Positions 15,613 to 24,099 are shown, counted from the first letter of the stretch. The stretch is 64,000 nt of DNA from Christensenella sp964438705 (GCA_964438705.1 CAYTKQ010000003.1:62001-126000); one strand, 5' to 3'. Notes: generated by a model from the sequence alone, not told the origin. A program made the numbers and translations.

Positions 15613-16410
15613 ATGGAGTATCTATCGGTGGAAGACGCAAAGGCACAAATACTGGAGATCGGCAGGAGAATTTATCAAAAAGGCTTCGTGGCGGCAAACG
15701 ACGGAAATATTACCTGCCGAATCGCGGACGACGTGATCCTCGCGACGCCGACGGGCGTATCCAAAGGGTTTATGACGGAGGATATGCTCGTGGAGATGAC
15801 GCTCGACGAGGAGATCATCAAGCAGGGCGCATACGCGCCATCCTCCGAGGTGAAGATGCACATCCGCGCCTATAAGGAAAATCCGGACATCATGGCGGTG
15901 ACGCACGCGCATCCGCCGGGTGCGACGGCATACGCCATTGCGGGCATTCCGCTCGACAAACCCATCCTCACCGAGCCGATCGTGCTTCTTGGAAGCGTAC
16001 CGGTCGCGCGCTACGGCACGCCGGGTACGCACGAGGTGCCGGACTCCATCGCGCCCTTCTGCACGACGCACAATGCGGTGCTGCTCGCCAACCACGGCGC
16101 GCTTACGTGGGGTAAGGACCTGCTGGAGGCGTTCTATCGTCTGGAATCGGTGGAATATTACGCCATGATCATGATGTATACGGAAAACATCCTTGGCAAA
16201 GCGAACTACTTGAGCCGCGCGCAGGTAGAGCCGTTGCTTGAGACGCGCGCCAAGCTTGGGAATCGCTGCGGCGGTGAGCCGCTGTGCAACGCGTTTGAGA
16301 CGAACGACAAGGATTTTATGCCGCAGACGGGAACGGTGGACGGCTATATGACCGCGATCGACACGCTGGTGGAGCGCATTGCGGATCGCGTCGCACAAAA
16401 GCTGAAATAG
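15613..16410 (+). CDS. Class II aldolase (FucA-like) with putative encapsulation peptide
   Basis: A 265-residue zinc aldolase of the fuculose 1-phosphate aldolase/AraD family. The zinc ligands His98 and His100 (VTHAHPPG) and His161 (LANHGALTWG) and the catalytic Glu79 (SSEVKMH) are in place. It should cleave a ketose 1-phosphate to dihydroxyacetone phosphate and an aldehyde: acetaldehyde from 5-deoxyribulose 1-phosphate, or methylthioacetaldehyde from the methylthio sugar. Residues 200-245 form a linker beyond the core fold, and the last 20 residues (TAIDTLVERIADRVAQKLK) form an amphipathic helix like those that target enzymes into microcompartments. The start is two bases after mtnA. Fuculose/rhamnulose 1-phosphate cleavage is the main alternative. 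Confidence 0.88.
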   Translation: MEYLSVEDAKAQILEIGRRIYQKGFVAANDGNITCRIADDVILATPTGVSKGFMTEDMLVEMTLDEEIIKQGAYAPSSEVKMHIRAYKENPDIMAVTHAHPPGATAYAIAGIPLDKPILTEPIVLLGSVPVARYGTPGTHEVPDSIAPFCTTHNAVLLANHGALTWGKDLLEAFYRLESVEYYAMIMMYTENILGKANYLSRAQVEPLLETRAKLGNRCGGEPLCNAFETNDKDFMPQTGTVDGYMTAIDTLVERIADRVAQKLK

Positions 16411-16422
16411 TAAACCATATCA

Positions 16423-16452
16423 AAAAAGGAACGGCGCGCGCCGTTCCTTTTT
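16423..16452. terminator. Strong terminator after the aldolase gene
   Basis: AAAAAGGAACGGC and GCCGTTCCTTTTT form a perfect 13-base-pair stem with loop GCGC and a T-run. The A-run on the other side makes it usable from both directions. Confidence 0.9.
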
Positions 16453-16453
16453 G

Positions 16454-16826
16454 TGTGCGATTTTAAACAACCTAAGCCTAGTTGCAAGCGCCGACCTCCC
16501 GGGGACGCGGCGTCGGTTTCACAAAAGCAAGGCCAAAGCATCAGCGCCGCCGCTCCGTGTTCCGGGCGCGTCAGTGAGAACTAAATCTCTAAGCGCCCTG
16601 CACAAGGCCCCGTCCGTCGGCATCTTGCAACAGGCTACGCACCCCGGCACATCAGGGTCGGTGACGGTTATGCGCCGTCTGTTCGCCGCGCGTCGGTTGG
16701 GTGTTTGCGTCCCGCGCGCTTTAACACCGCGCAGCGGGGTTGGGTTAGCGGGATGCAAATTCCCGACTGGCGTGCTGATGTACAACGCCCTGCCGACCCG
16801 CTGGACAAAATCGCATGCGATGCGGT
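16454..16826. other. Unassigned GC-rich segment
   Basis: About 370 bases between the aldolase terminator and the end of the convergent phosphoglucomutase gene, visibly richer in G and C than the flanks. It stays open in frames on both strands (for example 16519-16830 minus and 16451-16849 plus), but those frames lack ribosome sites, are rich in Arg, Pro and Thr, and match nothing I recognise. Local stems can be drawn, for example AGCGGG/CCCGCT around GGCGT/ACGCC at 16757-16802. It does not look like RNase P RNA, tmRNA, SRP RNA or rRNA. A dispersed repeat or an unknown structured RNA is possible. Confidence 0.35.
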
Positions 16827-18548
16827 TCAATTTGTCAGTTGATCAATGAGGGTTTCCGCGCTTTGCCGCAATTTTTCGAGACGCGCCGCCGCCTCGGCCT
16901 TATCCATAGACGATGCGGAAAGATAAGATTTTAGCTTTGGCTCTGTGCCGGAGGGACGAATGATAAAGCGGGCATCGTTTAGCTCAAAATACAGCACGTT
17001 GGAGGTCTCCATATCGATGGGAGTTTTGATTCCCGTTTTGCAATCGACGCGCTCCTGCTTCAAATAATCGCGCACTGCGGCGACGGAAAAGTCTCCGATG
17101 ACGGAAGGATAGTCCGCGCGCAGGGCCGCAACGGCATTCTGTATCTTTTCAATACCTTCCTTGCCGTAAAGCGTCTTGGAAAGCACGACTTCCTCAAACC
17201 AACCGTATTTTTCGTACATTTCAATGAGCACCTCATAAAGCGTTTTGCCGAGGGAGCTATACCAGCACGCAGCCTCCGCGACCATCATCGCGGCCTGCAC
17301 CGCGTCCTTGTCGCGCACGAACGCGCCCTGCAAATAACCGTAGCTTTCCTCGAAGCCGAACACAAACTTACCCTTGCCCGTGCGTTCGGAAAGCTTGATT
17401 TGCTCGGCGATGAACTTAAAGCCGGTGAACACGCTGCGCAGCTCTACTCCGTAATGCTTTGCGATCGTGTCGACCATGTCGCTCGTCACGATGGATTTCA
17501 CGACGAACTCGTCGCCCGTAAAGCCGCTTTGCTTCTGCGAAAGCACGTAATCCATCAGCAGACAGCCGATTTGGTTTCCCGTGAGGATCACAAACGCATT
17601 CTCCGTGTTGCGCACGGCGACGCCCAGCCGGTCGCTGTCCGGGTCGGTCGCAAGGATGAGGTTTGCGTCTTTTTCGTTTGCAAGCTCCATCGCAAGATCA
17701 AAGCACTGCCGTTCCTCGGGGTTGGGCGCTTTGACCGTGGAAAATGCCGAGTCGGGATGCTCTTGTTCGGGCACAACGTGAAGCCGCTTGATGCCGAGGT
17801 CCTTTAGCACGCGGCGAACGGGAACATTGCCCGTGCCGTGCAGGGGGGTGTATACGATGTTGAGCGTATCCGCCTGTTGCTGCATGATCTCGGGATGGAT
17901 GCACAGCGCCTCCACCTTTGAAAAATAGATTTCGTCGAGCTCATGACCGATGTAAGTCAAAAGCCCCTCGCGTTCTGCCAAATCGAGCGGCATAGATTCA
18001 ATGTGGAACATGTCGCCGATCTCAGAGATATATTGTGTGATGCGGTCGGAATCGGCGACGGGGCACTGCCCGCCGTCCTCGCCGTACACCTTATAACCGT
18101 TGTATTCCGGCGGATTGTGGCTCGCAGTGATGACCACGCCTGCCGTGGTTTTCAGCTCGAGGATCGTAAAGGAAAGCTGCGGAACGCTGTGCGGCGTATC
18201 GTACATAAATACGTTGATGCCGTTTTGGCAGAGCACGCCCGCCGTCTCACGCGCAAACAGGTCGCTGTTTTTGCGCGTATCGTAGGCGATGGCAACGCCC
18301 GCCTGCGGATCGCCGTGCGCGAGAATGTTGTTTGCGAGCGCCTGTGTGGCCCGCTTGACGGTGAACACGTTCATGCGGTTGATGCCCATGCCGATGATGC
18401 CGCGCATACCCGCCGTGCCAAACTCCATTTCCTTATAAAAGGAATCCTGCAGCATATTTTCGTCCTGCGCCGCGCGATCAAGCTCCGCTTCATATTCCGT
18501 TCCCGCAAGCGCTTCTTTCCAGATTTGATATATTTCCTGATATGTCAT
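16827..18548 (-). CDS. pgcA: Phosphoglucomutase/phosphomannomutase
   Basis: A 573-residue alpha-D-phosphohexomutase interconverting glucose 1-phosphate and glucose 6-phosphate (some members also act on mannose or pentose phosphates). The phosphoserine loop is TASHNPPEYNGYK (Ser143), the magnesium loop ATDPDSDRLG, the sugar specificity loop GFEESYGYL and the phosphate-binding loop RPSGTEPKLKSY. The length and the N-terminal FGTAGMRGIIGMG are typical of the long PgcA/YbbT-type enzymes of Firmicutes. It is encoded convergently with the aldolase operon and lies 12 bases downstream of the LUD gene, probably in one transcript with it. An 8-12-base palindrome (ATCGCATGCGAT, 16809-16820) followed by TTTT on the minus strand may end transcription. 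Confidence 0.95.
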   Translation of the reverse strand: MTYQEIYQIWKEALAGTEYEAELDRAAQDENMLQDSFYKEMEFGTAGMRGIIGMGINRMNVFTVKRATQALANNILAHGDPQAGVAIAYDTRKNSDLFARETAGVLCQNGINVFMYDTPHSVPQLSFTILELKTTAGVVITASHNPPEYNGYKVYGEDGGQCPVADSDRITQYISEIGDMFHIESMPLDLAEREGLLTYIGHELDEIYFSKVEALCIHPEIMQQQADTLNIVYTPLHGTGNVPVRRVLKDLGIKRLHVVPEQEHPDSAFSTVKAPNPEERQCFDLAMELANEKDANLILATDPDSDRLGVAVRNTENAFVILTGNQIGCLLMDYVLSQKQSGFTGDEFVVKSIVTSDMVDTIAKHYGVELRSVFTGFKFIAEQIKLSERTGKGKFVFGFEESYGYLQGAFVRDKDAVQAAMMVAEAACWYSSLGKTLYEVLIEMYEKYGWFEEVVLSKTLYGKEGIEKIQNAVAALRADYPSVIGDFSVAAVRDYLKQERVDCKTGIKTPIDMETSNVLYFELNDARFIIRPSGTEPKLKSYLSASSMDKAEAAARLEKLRQSAETLIDQLTN

Positions 18549-18560
18549 GAGGTGTACCTC

Positions 18561-19178
18561 CTAAAATCCCAAATTTTCATTGACCAAAAGAATGTGGATA
18601 GCCTTGCCCTTGGGCGGATACTGAATGCGCACCGTCACCTTGCACATGCGCTCCGGGATATCGCAATCCTTGCACACACCCTGCGTCGCGCACGGCGTAA
18701 GAAGGCCCAATCGGCTTGCGTTTTTGGGACACGCAACCTTTTTGATACGTGCGATTGCGTCGTGCGGCCCTTTGCTGATTTTGTTGATGCCGCACACAAC
18801 GATCACCTTGTCCGGCCCGAAAAACATAGCCGCTACACGATTGCCGTTGCCGTCGATGTTGATTAGGTCTCCTTCGCGGGTAAGGGCGTTGGTAGAGGTG
18901 AGGTATGCGTCCGCGATCATCGCCTGCCGCCACACCGCCATATAGTCCGGGTCATCTTTTTCGCGCTCGAGCGTCTGGGAATAGACCGTTTTGCCCGAGG
19001 CCACCACCTCGTCAAAAAGTCCGCAGTCCTTGATGGTTTGGCTGCCGCCGATGCCCACGGACCGCGCGTCCGCAAGCAGCTCCATCACACGTTCCTTTAC
19101 GGAATCGACCGTCTCAAAAAATTCTGCGTGATAGCGTTTTTGGTTGAGCAGGTCGATCAGTTCCTGATATTCATTCAT
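18561..19178 (-). CDS. LUD-domain protein (LutC/YkgG-like)
   Basis: A 205-residue protein of the LUD/DUF162 family, related to LutC of the lactate utilisation system. Recognisable parts are ARSVGIGGSQTIKDCGLFDE, LTREGDLINIDGNGNRVAAM and GPDKVIVVCGINKI, followed by a Cys-containing tail (CATQGVCKDCDIPERMC) that could hold a metal. LutA and LutB partners are absent, so it is a stand-alone member of unknown role. I chose the ATG at 19178 over upstream ATGs because GGAAGGAAG precedes it at good distance on the minus strand. A TATAAT box on the minus strand (19219-19224) probably drives it together with pgcA. Confidence 0.85.
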   Translation of the reverse strand: MNEYQELIDLLNQKRYHAEFFETVDSVKERVMELLADARSVGIGGSQTIKDCGLFDEVVASGKTVYSQTLEREKDDPDYMAVWRQAMIADAYLTSTNALTREGDLINIDGNGNRVAAMFFGPDKVIVVCGINKISKGPHDAIARIKKVACPKNASRLGLLTPCATQGVCKDCDIPERMCKVTVRIQYPPKGKAIHILLVNENLGF

Positions 19179-19259
19179 AGGTTCCCACTTCCTTCCTAAA
19201 TACACGTTCATTGCTTTCATTATATACCACAAACGGAGCATGTGCCACCGATTATTTTA

Positions 19260-19288
19260 TTGCATTTTGAGGTCCTTTTGCGTATGAT
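19260..19288 (+). promoter_or_regulatory. Putative lepA promoter
   Basis: TTGCAT (19260-19265), 17-base spacer, TATGAT (19283-19288), 30 bases upstream of the lepA start. It is divergent from the LUD/pgcA transcript. Confidence 0.6.
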
Positions 19289-19317
19289 AAGATTGAAATT
19301 TATTTTTAGGAGAACAC

Positions 19318-21120
19318 ATGAAAAACGAGTACCGGAAAAATATACGAAACTTTTGCATCATCGCGCATATCGACCACGGAAAATCGACGCTTGCGGACAG
19401 GCTGATCGAAATGACGGAAACGGTGGCGCAGCGAGATTTGAAGGAGCAGCTTCTCGACACGATGGACCTCGAGCGTGAGCGCGGCATTACCATCAAATCG
19501 CAGGCGGTGCGTATGGTCTATCGCCGGGACGGGGAGGAATATGAGCTGAACCTCATCGATACGCCCGGACATGTGGACTTCACCTACGAGGTTTCGCGGT
19601 CTTTGGCGGCGTGCGAGGGTGCGGTGCTGGTGGTGGACGCGAGTCAGGGCATAGAGGCGCAGACACTTGCGAACGTATACCTCGCAATGGACAACGATTT
19701 GGAGATCATTCCTGTCATCAACAAGGTGGATCTGCCGAGCGCACGTCCGGACGAGATCGCAAAAGAGATCGAGGATGTGCTTGGGCTGGACGCCTCCGAC
19801 GCGCCGCGCATCAGCGCGAAAAGCGGAGAGAACGTGGGTCAGGTGCTCGAGGCGATCGTCGATAAGCTGCCCGCGCCCAAGGGAGACGCGGACGCCCCCT
19901 TAAAGGCGCTGGTGTTTGATTCCTATTACGACAATTATCGTGGCGCGATCAGCTATGTGCGCGTAATAGACGGACGTGTCGCGGAGGGCACGAAGATCAA
20001 GTTTATGGCCACAGGCAAGACGTTCGACACGGTGGAGGTGGGCATATTCAACCCCGGTCTTTATCCCACCAAGGAGCTGAAAGCGGGAGAGGTCGGCTAT
20101 ATTGCGGCGAGCATCAAAAACGTCGCGGATACGCGTGTGGGCGATACGGTGACGAACAGCGCAAACCCCGCGAAGGAGGCGCTGAGCGGATATAAAAAGA
20201 TCACGCCTATGGTGTATTGCGGTATCTACCCCGCAGATGGGGCAAAATATGACGATCTGCGTGACGCGCTGGAAAAGCTGCACCTGAACGATGCGTCGCT
20301 GCTCTATGATCCGGAGGTTTCGGTGGCCTTGGGCTTTGGTTTCCGTTGCGGTTTTCTGGGGCTGCTGCACATGGAGATCATTCAGGAGCGGTTGGAGCGC
20401 GAGTTTGATCTCGACCTTGTGACCACTGCGCCCAGCGTATCCTACCGCGTGCATATGATGAGCGGAGAGGAGATGGAAATCGAAAACCCGACCAATCTGC
20501 CCGACCCCTCCACCATCGACTATATGGAGGAGCCGGTGGCAAAGGTAAGCGTGATGACGCCGGATACCTATGTCGGCGCGGTGATGGAGCTGTGTCAGGA
20601 AAAGCGCGGCGTGTTCAAAAATATGGAATACATCGAGGAAACACGCGTGCTGCTGCACTATGAAATTCCGCTGAACGAGATCATCTATGACTTTTTCGAC
20701 AGCCTGAAATCACGGACGCGCGGTTATGCTTCCATGGATTACGAGGTGATGGGTTACGCGAAGAGCGACCTTGTGAAGCTCGACATCATGCTGAACGGTG
20801 ATATGTGCGATGCGCTTTCGCTGATCGTACACAAGGACCGCGCATACGGCAGAGGTCGGGCGATTGCCGAAAAGCTCAAGGACGTGATCCCGCGCCAGAT
20901 GTTCGAGATTCCCATTCAGGCGGCGATCGGCGGAAAGATCATCGCGCGCGAGACCGTGAAGGCGCTTCGCAAGGATGTGCTTGCCAAATGCTACGGCGGC
21001 GATATTTCACGGAAAAAGAAGCTCTTGGAAAAGCAAAAGGAGGGCAAGAAGCGCATGAGGCAGGTGGGCAGCGTGGAGGTGCCTTCCGAGGCGTTCATGA
21101 GCGTGCTGAAAATGGACTGA
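19318..21120 (+). CDS. lepA: Elongation factor 4 (LepA)
   Basis: A 600-residue translational GTPase that acts on ribosomes (back-translocation or initiation quality control). G1 is AHIDHGKST (16-24), followed by the switch I/II motifs ERGITIKSQAVRM and DTPGHVDF and the G4 motif NKVD. The EF4-specific C-terminal domain is present (KSDLVKLDIMLNGDMCDALS, GGKIIARETVKALRKDVLAK, CYGGDISRKKKLLEKQKEGK). Full length for the family. TAGGAGA precedes the ATG. It heads the conserved Firmicutes order lepA-hemW-hrcA-grpE-dnaK-dnaJ. Confidence 0.98.
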   Translation: MKNEYRKNIRNFCIIAHIDHGKSTLADRLIEMTETVAQRDLKEQLLDTMDLERERGITIKSQAVRMVYRRDGEEYELNLIDTPGHVDFTYEVSRSLAACEGAVLVVDASQGIEAQTLANVYLAMDNDLEIIPVINKVDLPSARPDEIAKEIEDVLGLDASDAPRISAKSGENVGQVLEAIVDKLPAPKGDADAPLKALVFDSYYDNYRGAISYVRVIDGRVAEGTKIKFMATGKTFDTVEVGIFNPGLYPTKELKAGEVGYIAASIKNVADTRVGDTVTNSANPAKEALSGYKKITPMVYCGIYPADGAKYDDLRDALEKLHLNDASLLYDPEVSVALGFGFRCGFLGLLHMEIIQERLEREFDLDLVTTAPSVSYRVHMMSGEEMEIENPTNLPDPSTIDYMEEPVAKVSVMTPDTYVGAVMELCQEKRGVFKNMEYIEETRVLLHYEIPLNEIIYDFFDSLKSRTRGYASMDYEVMGYAKSDLVKLDIMLNGDMCDALSLIVHKDRAYGRGRAIAEKLKDVIPRQMFEIPIQAAIGGKIIARETVKALRKDVLAKCYGGDISRKKKLLEKQKEGKKRMRQVGSVEVPSEAFMSVLKMD

Positions 21121-21153
21121 AGCCCTTCGCGGCTTCTTCAAAGGCGAATTGAT

Positions 21154-22287
21154 ATGCTCGGTATCTATATCCACATTCCTTTTTGTGTGAAAAAATGCAG
21201 CTACTGCGATTTTGTATCCCTCGAGCGTCCTGCGCTGATGGACGCATATTTTCGCGCGCTCCAAGCGGAGATACAGATTACGGGAAAGATGTATGAACGC
21301 AAGGTTGATTCCGTGTTTTTGGGCGGAGGAACGCCTTCCTACCCGGACGCGCGCTGCGTTGCGGATATATTGGAGACGCTGCGCACGCATTTCGATGTAC
21401 AGAACGACGCGGAGATCACCCTCGAGGCGAACCCGTGCTCGCTGAGCCCGCAGAAGCTGAAAACATACCGCAGCGCGGGAGTAAACCGCTTAAGCATCGG
21501 AATGCAGGCCGCGCAGGACAGACTGCTGCAAACGCTGGGACGGCAGCATACGAATGCGCAATTCAATGCGGCTTTTTTCATGGCGCGCGACGCCGGTTTT
21601 GAGAATATCAACGTGGATGCGATCTATGCCGTGCCCGGACAGAAGGTGAGCGAGTGGGAGCAGACGCTGCTCTATTTGCTGGAAAAGGCACCGGAGCATA
21701 TTTCGGCCTACGCAATGAAGCTTGAGCAGGGTACGCCGCTTGCGCAGTCCGTAGAGGCGGGAGAGTTGCTTGCCGCCGACGAGGATGTGGATGCGATCAT
21801 GTACCACATGGCACAAGAGCTTCTGGAAGAGAGCGGCTATATGAACTATGAGATATCGAATTTTGCGAAAGAGGGGCGTGAATGCGCCCACAATTTGAAG
21901 TATTGGAATGTGCGAGACTACCTTGGCCTCGGCGCGGCAGCGCATTCGTGCGTGGATCACATCCGCTTTGCGAATACGGAAGATGTGGAGGAATACATCA
22001 CGCTGCTGGAGGCCGGAAATTTGCGCTACGCATCCACGGAGCTTATTTCCGCGCAGGAGCGCAAGCTGGAATACATCATGTTAAAGCTGCGTCTGAAAAA
22101 AGGCTTTACCTTTTTTGATTACAAAAGCAGATTTGACGAGGATTTTCGCGAAGCGTTCAAAGACGAGCTGGCGGAGGTGCTGAATCTCGGCTTGGCAGAG
22201 GCGGACGACAGGGGCCTGCGCCCGACAAAAAAAGGGTTTGATCTGCAAAATCGCCTTGTTTCGATCCTCATCGAACGGCTTATGTGA
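21154..22287 (+). CDS. hemW: Radical SAM heme chaperone HemW / coproporphyrinogen dehydrogenase-like
   Basis: A 377-residue radical SAM protein. The cluster motif CVKKCSYC (Cys11, 15, 18) stands close to the N-terminus as in HemW, without the longer N-terminus of true HemN. Other landmarks are VFLGGGTPSYPD, EITLEANPCSLS, NRLSIGMQAAQDRLLQTLGR and YEISNFAKEGRECAHNLKYW. HemW-type proteins bind and deliver heme rather than oxidise coproporphyrinogen. It lies 34 bases after lepA. Family placement is sure; which activity applies in this anaerobe is inferred. Confidence 0.94.
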   Translation: MLGIYIHIPFCVKKCSYCDFVSLERPALMDAYFRALQAEIQITGKMYERKVDSVFLGGGTPSYPDARCVADILETLRTHFDVQNDAEITLEANPCSLSPQKLKTYRSAGVNRLSIGMQAAQDRLLQTLGRQHTNAQFNAAFFMARDAGFENINVDAIYAVPGQKVSEWEQTLLYLLEKAPEHISAYAMKLEQGTPLAQSVEAGELLAADEDVDAIMYHMAQELLEESGYMNYEISNFAKEGRECAHNLKYWNVRDYLGLGAAAHSCVDHIRFANTEDVEEYITLLEAGNLRYASTELISAQERKLEYIMLKLRLKKGFTFFDYKSRFDEDFREAFKDELAEVLNLGLAEADDRGLRPTKKGFDLQNRLVSILIERLM

Positions 22288-22347
22288 AAGTCATGCCTTG
22301 TTCATGAAAAGTTCATCATGAAGCGGTACTATTTTTAACGAACCGTA

Positions 22348-22376
22348 TTGACAACCACCCCGCGCGGTGGTATCTT
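22348..22376 (+). promoter_or_regulatory. Sigma-A promoter of the hrcA heat-shock operon
   Basis: TTGACA (22348-22353), 17-base spacer, TATCTT (22371-22376), just upstream of the CIRCE element. The spacer contains a small inverted repeat (ACCACC-CCGCGC-GGTGGT). Confidence 0.85.
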
Positions 22377-22388
22377 TATATCAAGGAA

Positions 22389-22415
22389 TTAGCACTCGAT
22401 GGACGCGAGTGCTAA
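22389..22415. promoter_or_regulatory. CIRCE element (HrcA operator)
   Basis: TTAGCACTC, nine bases, GAGTGCTAA: a perfect match to the CIRCE consensus, 12 bases past the -10 box. HrcA bound here represses its own operon until heat shock titrates the GroE-dependent repressor. Confidence 0.98.
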
Positions 22416-22468
22416 CAAAACGGTTTGAGGCCGGTTTTTTGTATTTATAAAAGGAAGGAGCGCGCGGA

Positions 22469-23509
22469 GTGGAATTATCGGATCGAAAACTGCAGATATT
22501 GAAGGCCATCATCGACGACTACATCGACACCGGGATTCCCGTTGGATCACGCACGCTTTCCAAAAAGCCGGATCTTGGCTACAGCCCGGCGACCATCCGC
22601 AACGAGATGGCGGACCTCGAGGAAATGGGCTTTCTCGACCAGCCGCACACCTCGGCGGGCCGGACGCCCAGCGACAGGGCGTATCGCCTGTATGTGGACC
22701 GTATGATGCACATTGGGCGCATCACGGGCGACGAGGCGCATTTTATCCGCAACTATTTCGATACGCGGATCGGCGAGATCGGTGAGGTTTTGAGCTCTGC
22801 GGCAAAGGCGCTTTCTGATATGACGAAGCACATCTCCATGATCACCGCGCCCAGCCTCGACAATGTGAAGCTGCGGCGCATCCAGATCGTGAAGATCACG
22901 GATACGAAGGCGCTGCTCGTCTTCGTGACGGACAACGGCCTTGTGCAGGATAAGATGATCAGCATCCCGCTGGCGATGGACGCGCACCAGTTGGAAATCC
23001 TTTCCAACATGCTGACCGACAGGACGCAGAATATGTCCTTGGGAGAAGCGGAGGGCGCAATTCAGGGAACGTGCATGGAGGCGCTCAACGAGCATAAGCT
23101 CATCATGGAGGAGGTTCTTGAAGCGCTCAACATCAACCGTGAAAAGAAGGAGCTTGTGTTTGGCGGGGCACAGAATATCTTCAATTATCCGGAATATAAG
23201 GATATCGCCAAGGCACAGCATTTTTTGCAGCTTCTGGAAACGAAGGATATGCTGTATCAGGTGATGTCCAACGCTACGGATCTTGAATTTTCCGTTCGCA
23301 TCGGGCGGGAGAACCCGTACGACGATTTTAAGGACATGAGTATCGTCACCGCGACCTATAAGATCGGCGGGGAAAAGATCGGTTCGTTTGGGGTCATCGG
23401 GCCTACGCGCATGGATTACGCGCGTGTATTGTCCGTGCTGAACTATGTTGGCATGAGTTTGAGCGACATTCTTTCATGTTTGCTGGAAACAGAAGATAAG
23501 AATAAATAA
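22469..23509 (+). CDS. hrcA: Heat-inducible transcription repressor HrcA
   Basis: A 346-residue repressor. The N-terminal winged-helix domain (SDRKLQILKAIIDDYIDTGI, PVGSRTLSKKPDLGYSPATI, EEMGFLDQPHTSAGRTPSD) is followed by the GAF-like effector domain and ends YVGMSLSDILSCLLE. It binds CIRCE; a perfect copy lies upstream. The start codon is GTG at 22469, preceded by AAGGAAGGAG. First gene of the hrcA-grpE-dnaK-dnaJ operon. Confidence 0.98.
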   Translation: MELSDRKLQILKAIIDDYIDTGIPVGSRTLSKKPDLGYSPATIRNEMADLEEMGFLDQPHTSAGRTPSDRAYRLYVDRMMHIGRITGDEAHFIRNYFDTRIGEIGEVLSSAAKALSDMTKHISMITAPSLDNVKLRRIQIVKITDTKALLVFVTDNGLVQDKMISIPLAMDAHQLEILSNMLTDRTQNMSLGEAEGAIQGTCMEALNEHKLIMEEVLEALNINREKKELVFGGAQNIFNYPEYKDIAKAQHFLQLLETKDMLYQVMSNATDLEFSVRIGRENPYDDFKDMSIVTATYKIGGEKIGSFGVIGPTRMDYARVLSVLNYVGMSLSDILSCLLETEDKNK

Positions 23510-23523
23510 GGCAGGTAAAAAAA

Positions 23524-24099
23524 TTGACACAGGCAAAGAAGAAGACGAACGCGGAAGAGACCGTGGAGGAAGTGAAGGATCAGGCGGAGGAAGCCGTGCA
23601 GGCAGCAGAAGCAGCGGAACCGGTGAAGGAAGAAAAACCGAAACCAAAAAAAGACAAGACGGACGCGAAAATAAAGGCGCTCGAGGCGGAGAGGGACGAA
23701 TACTTGAATGCGCTGCAGCGCGAACGCGCGGACTTTGAAAATTACAAAAAGCGCAACGCGACGCTCGCGGCGGATTCGTTTAAAAACGGCGTGGCGGATG
23801 CGGCAATGGCGATCCTGCCCGTGCTCGACAATTTTGAGCGTGCCTTAGAAGCGGAATGCGCGGACACGGCGTTTGTCGACGGGATCAAAATGATCATGCG
23901 GCAGCTTCAGGAAACGCTGAAAAATATGGGCGTGGAAGAGATTTCGGCGGACGGGCAGTTTGACCCGGAGCTTCACAACGCGGTCATGCAGGCAGAGGCG
24001 GAGGATTGCGCGCCCAACGACATTGTGGAGGTGCTGCAAAAAGGGTATCGCTTAAACGACAGGGTGCTACGGCATACGATGGTAAAAGTGGCAAAATGA
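23524..24099 (+). CDS. grpE: Nucleotide exchange factor GrpE
   Basis: A 191-residue co-chaperone that releases ADP from DnaK. A highly charged, Ala/Glu/Lys-rich N-terminus (about 1-50) leads into the dimeric coiled coil (LEAERDEYLNALQRERADFE, NYKKRNATLAADSFKNGVAD) and the beta domain (FDPELHNAVMQAEAEDCAPN, VLQKGYRLNDRVLRHTMVKV). The start appears to be TTG at 23524 with only a modest GGCAGG site, possibly aided by coupling to hrcA 14 bases upstream. Confidence 0.96.
   Translation: MTQAKKKTNAEETVEEVKDQAEEAVQAAEAAEPVKEEKPKPKKDKTDAKIKALEAERDEYLNALQRERADFENYKKRNATLAADSFKNGVADAAMAILPVLDNFERALEAECADTAFVDGIKMIMRQLQETLKNMGVEEISADGQFDPELHNAVMQAEAEDCAPNDIVEVLQKGYRLNDRVLRHTMVKVAK

Noticed and set aside
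16454..16826. RNase P RNA, tmRNA, SRP RNA or 6S RNA
   Set aside because: None of the conserved core sequences (such as the P4 strands, a tag frame with tRNA-like ends, or the SRP tetraloop region) could be found on either strand.
16519..16830. Open frames on both strands in the GC-rich gap after the aldolase
   Set aside because: No ribosome site, overlapping open frames on both strands, and no family I recognise. GC-richness alone explains the absence of stops, so no gene is called.
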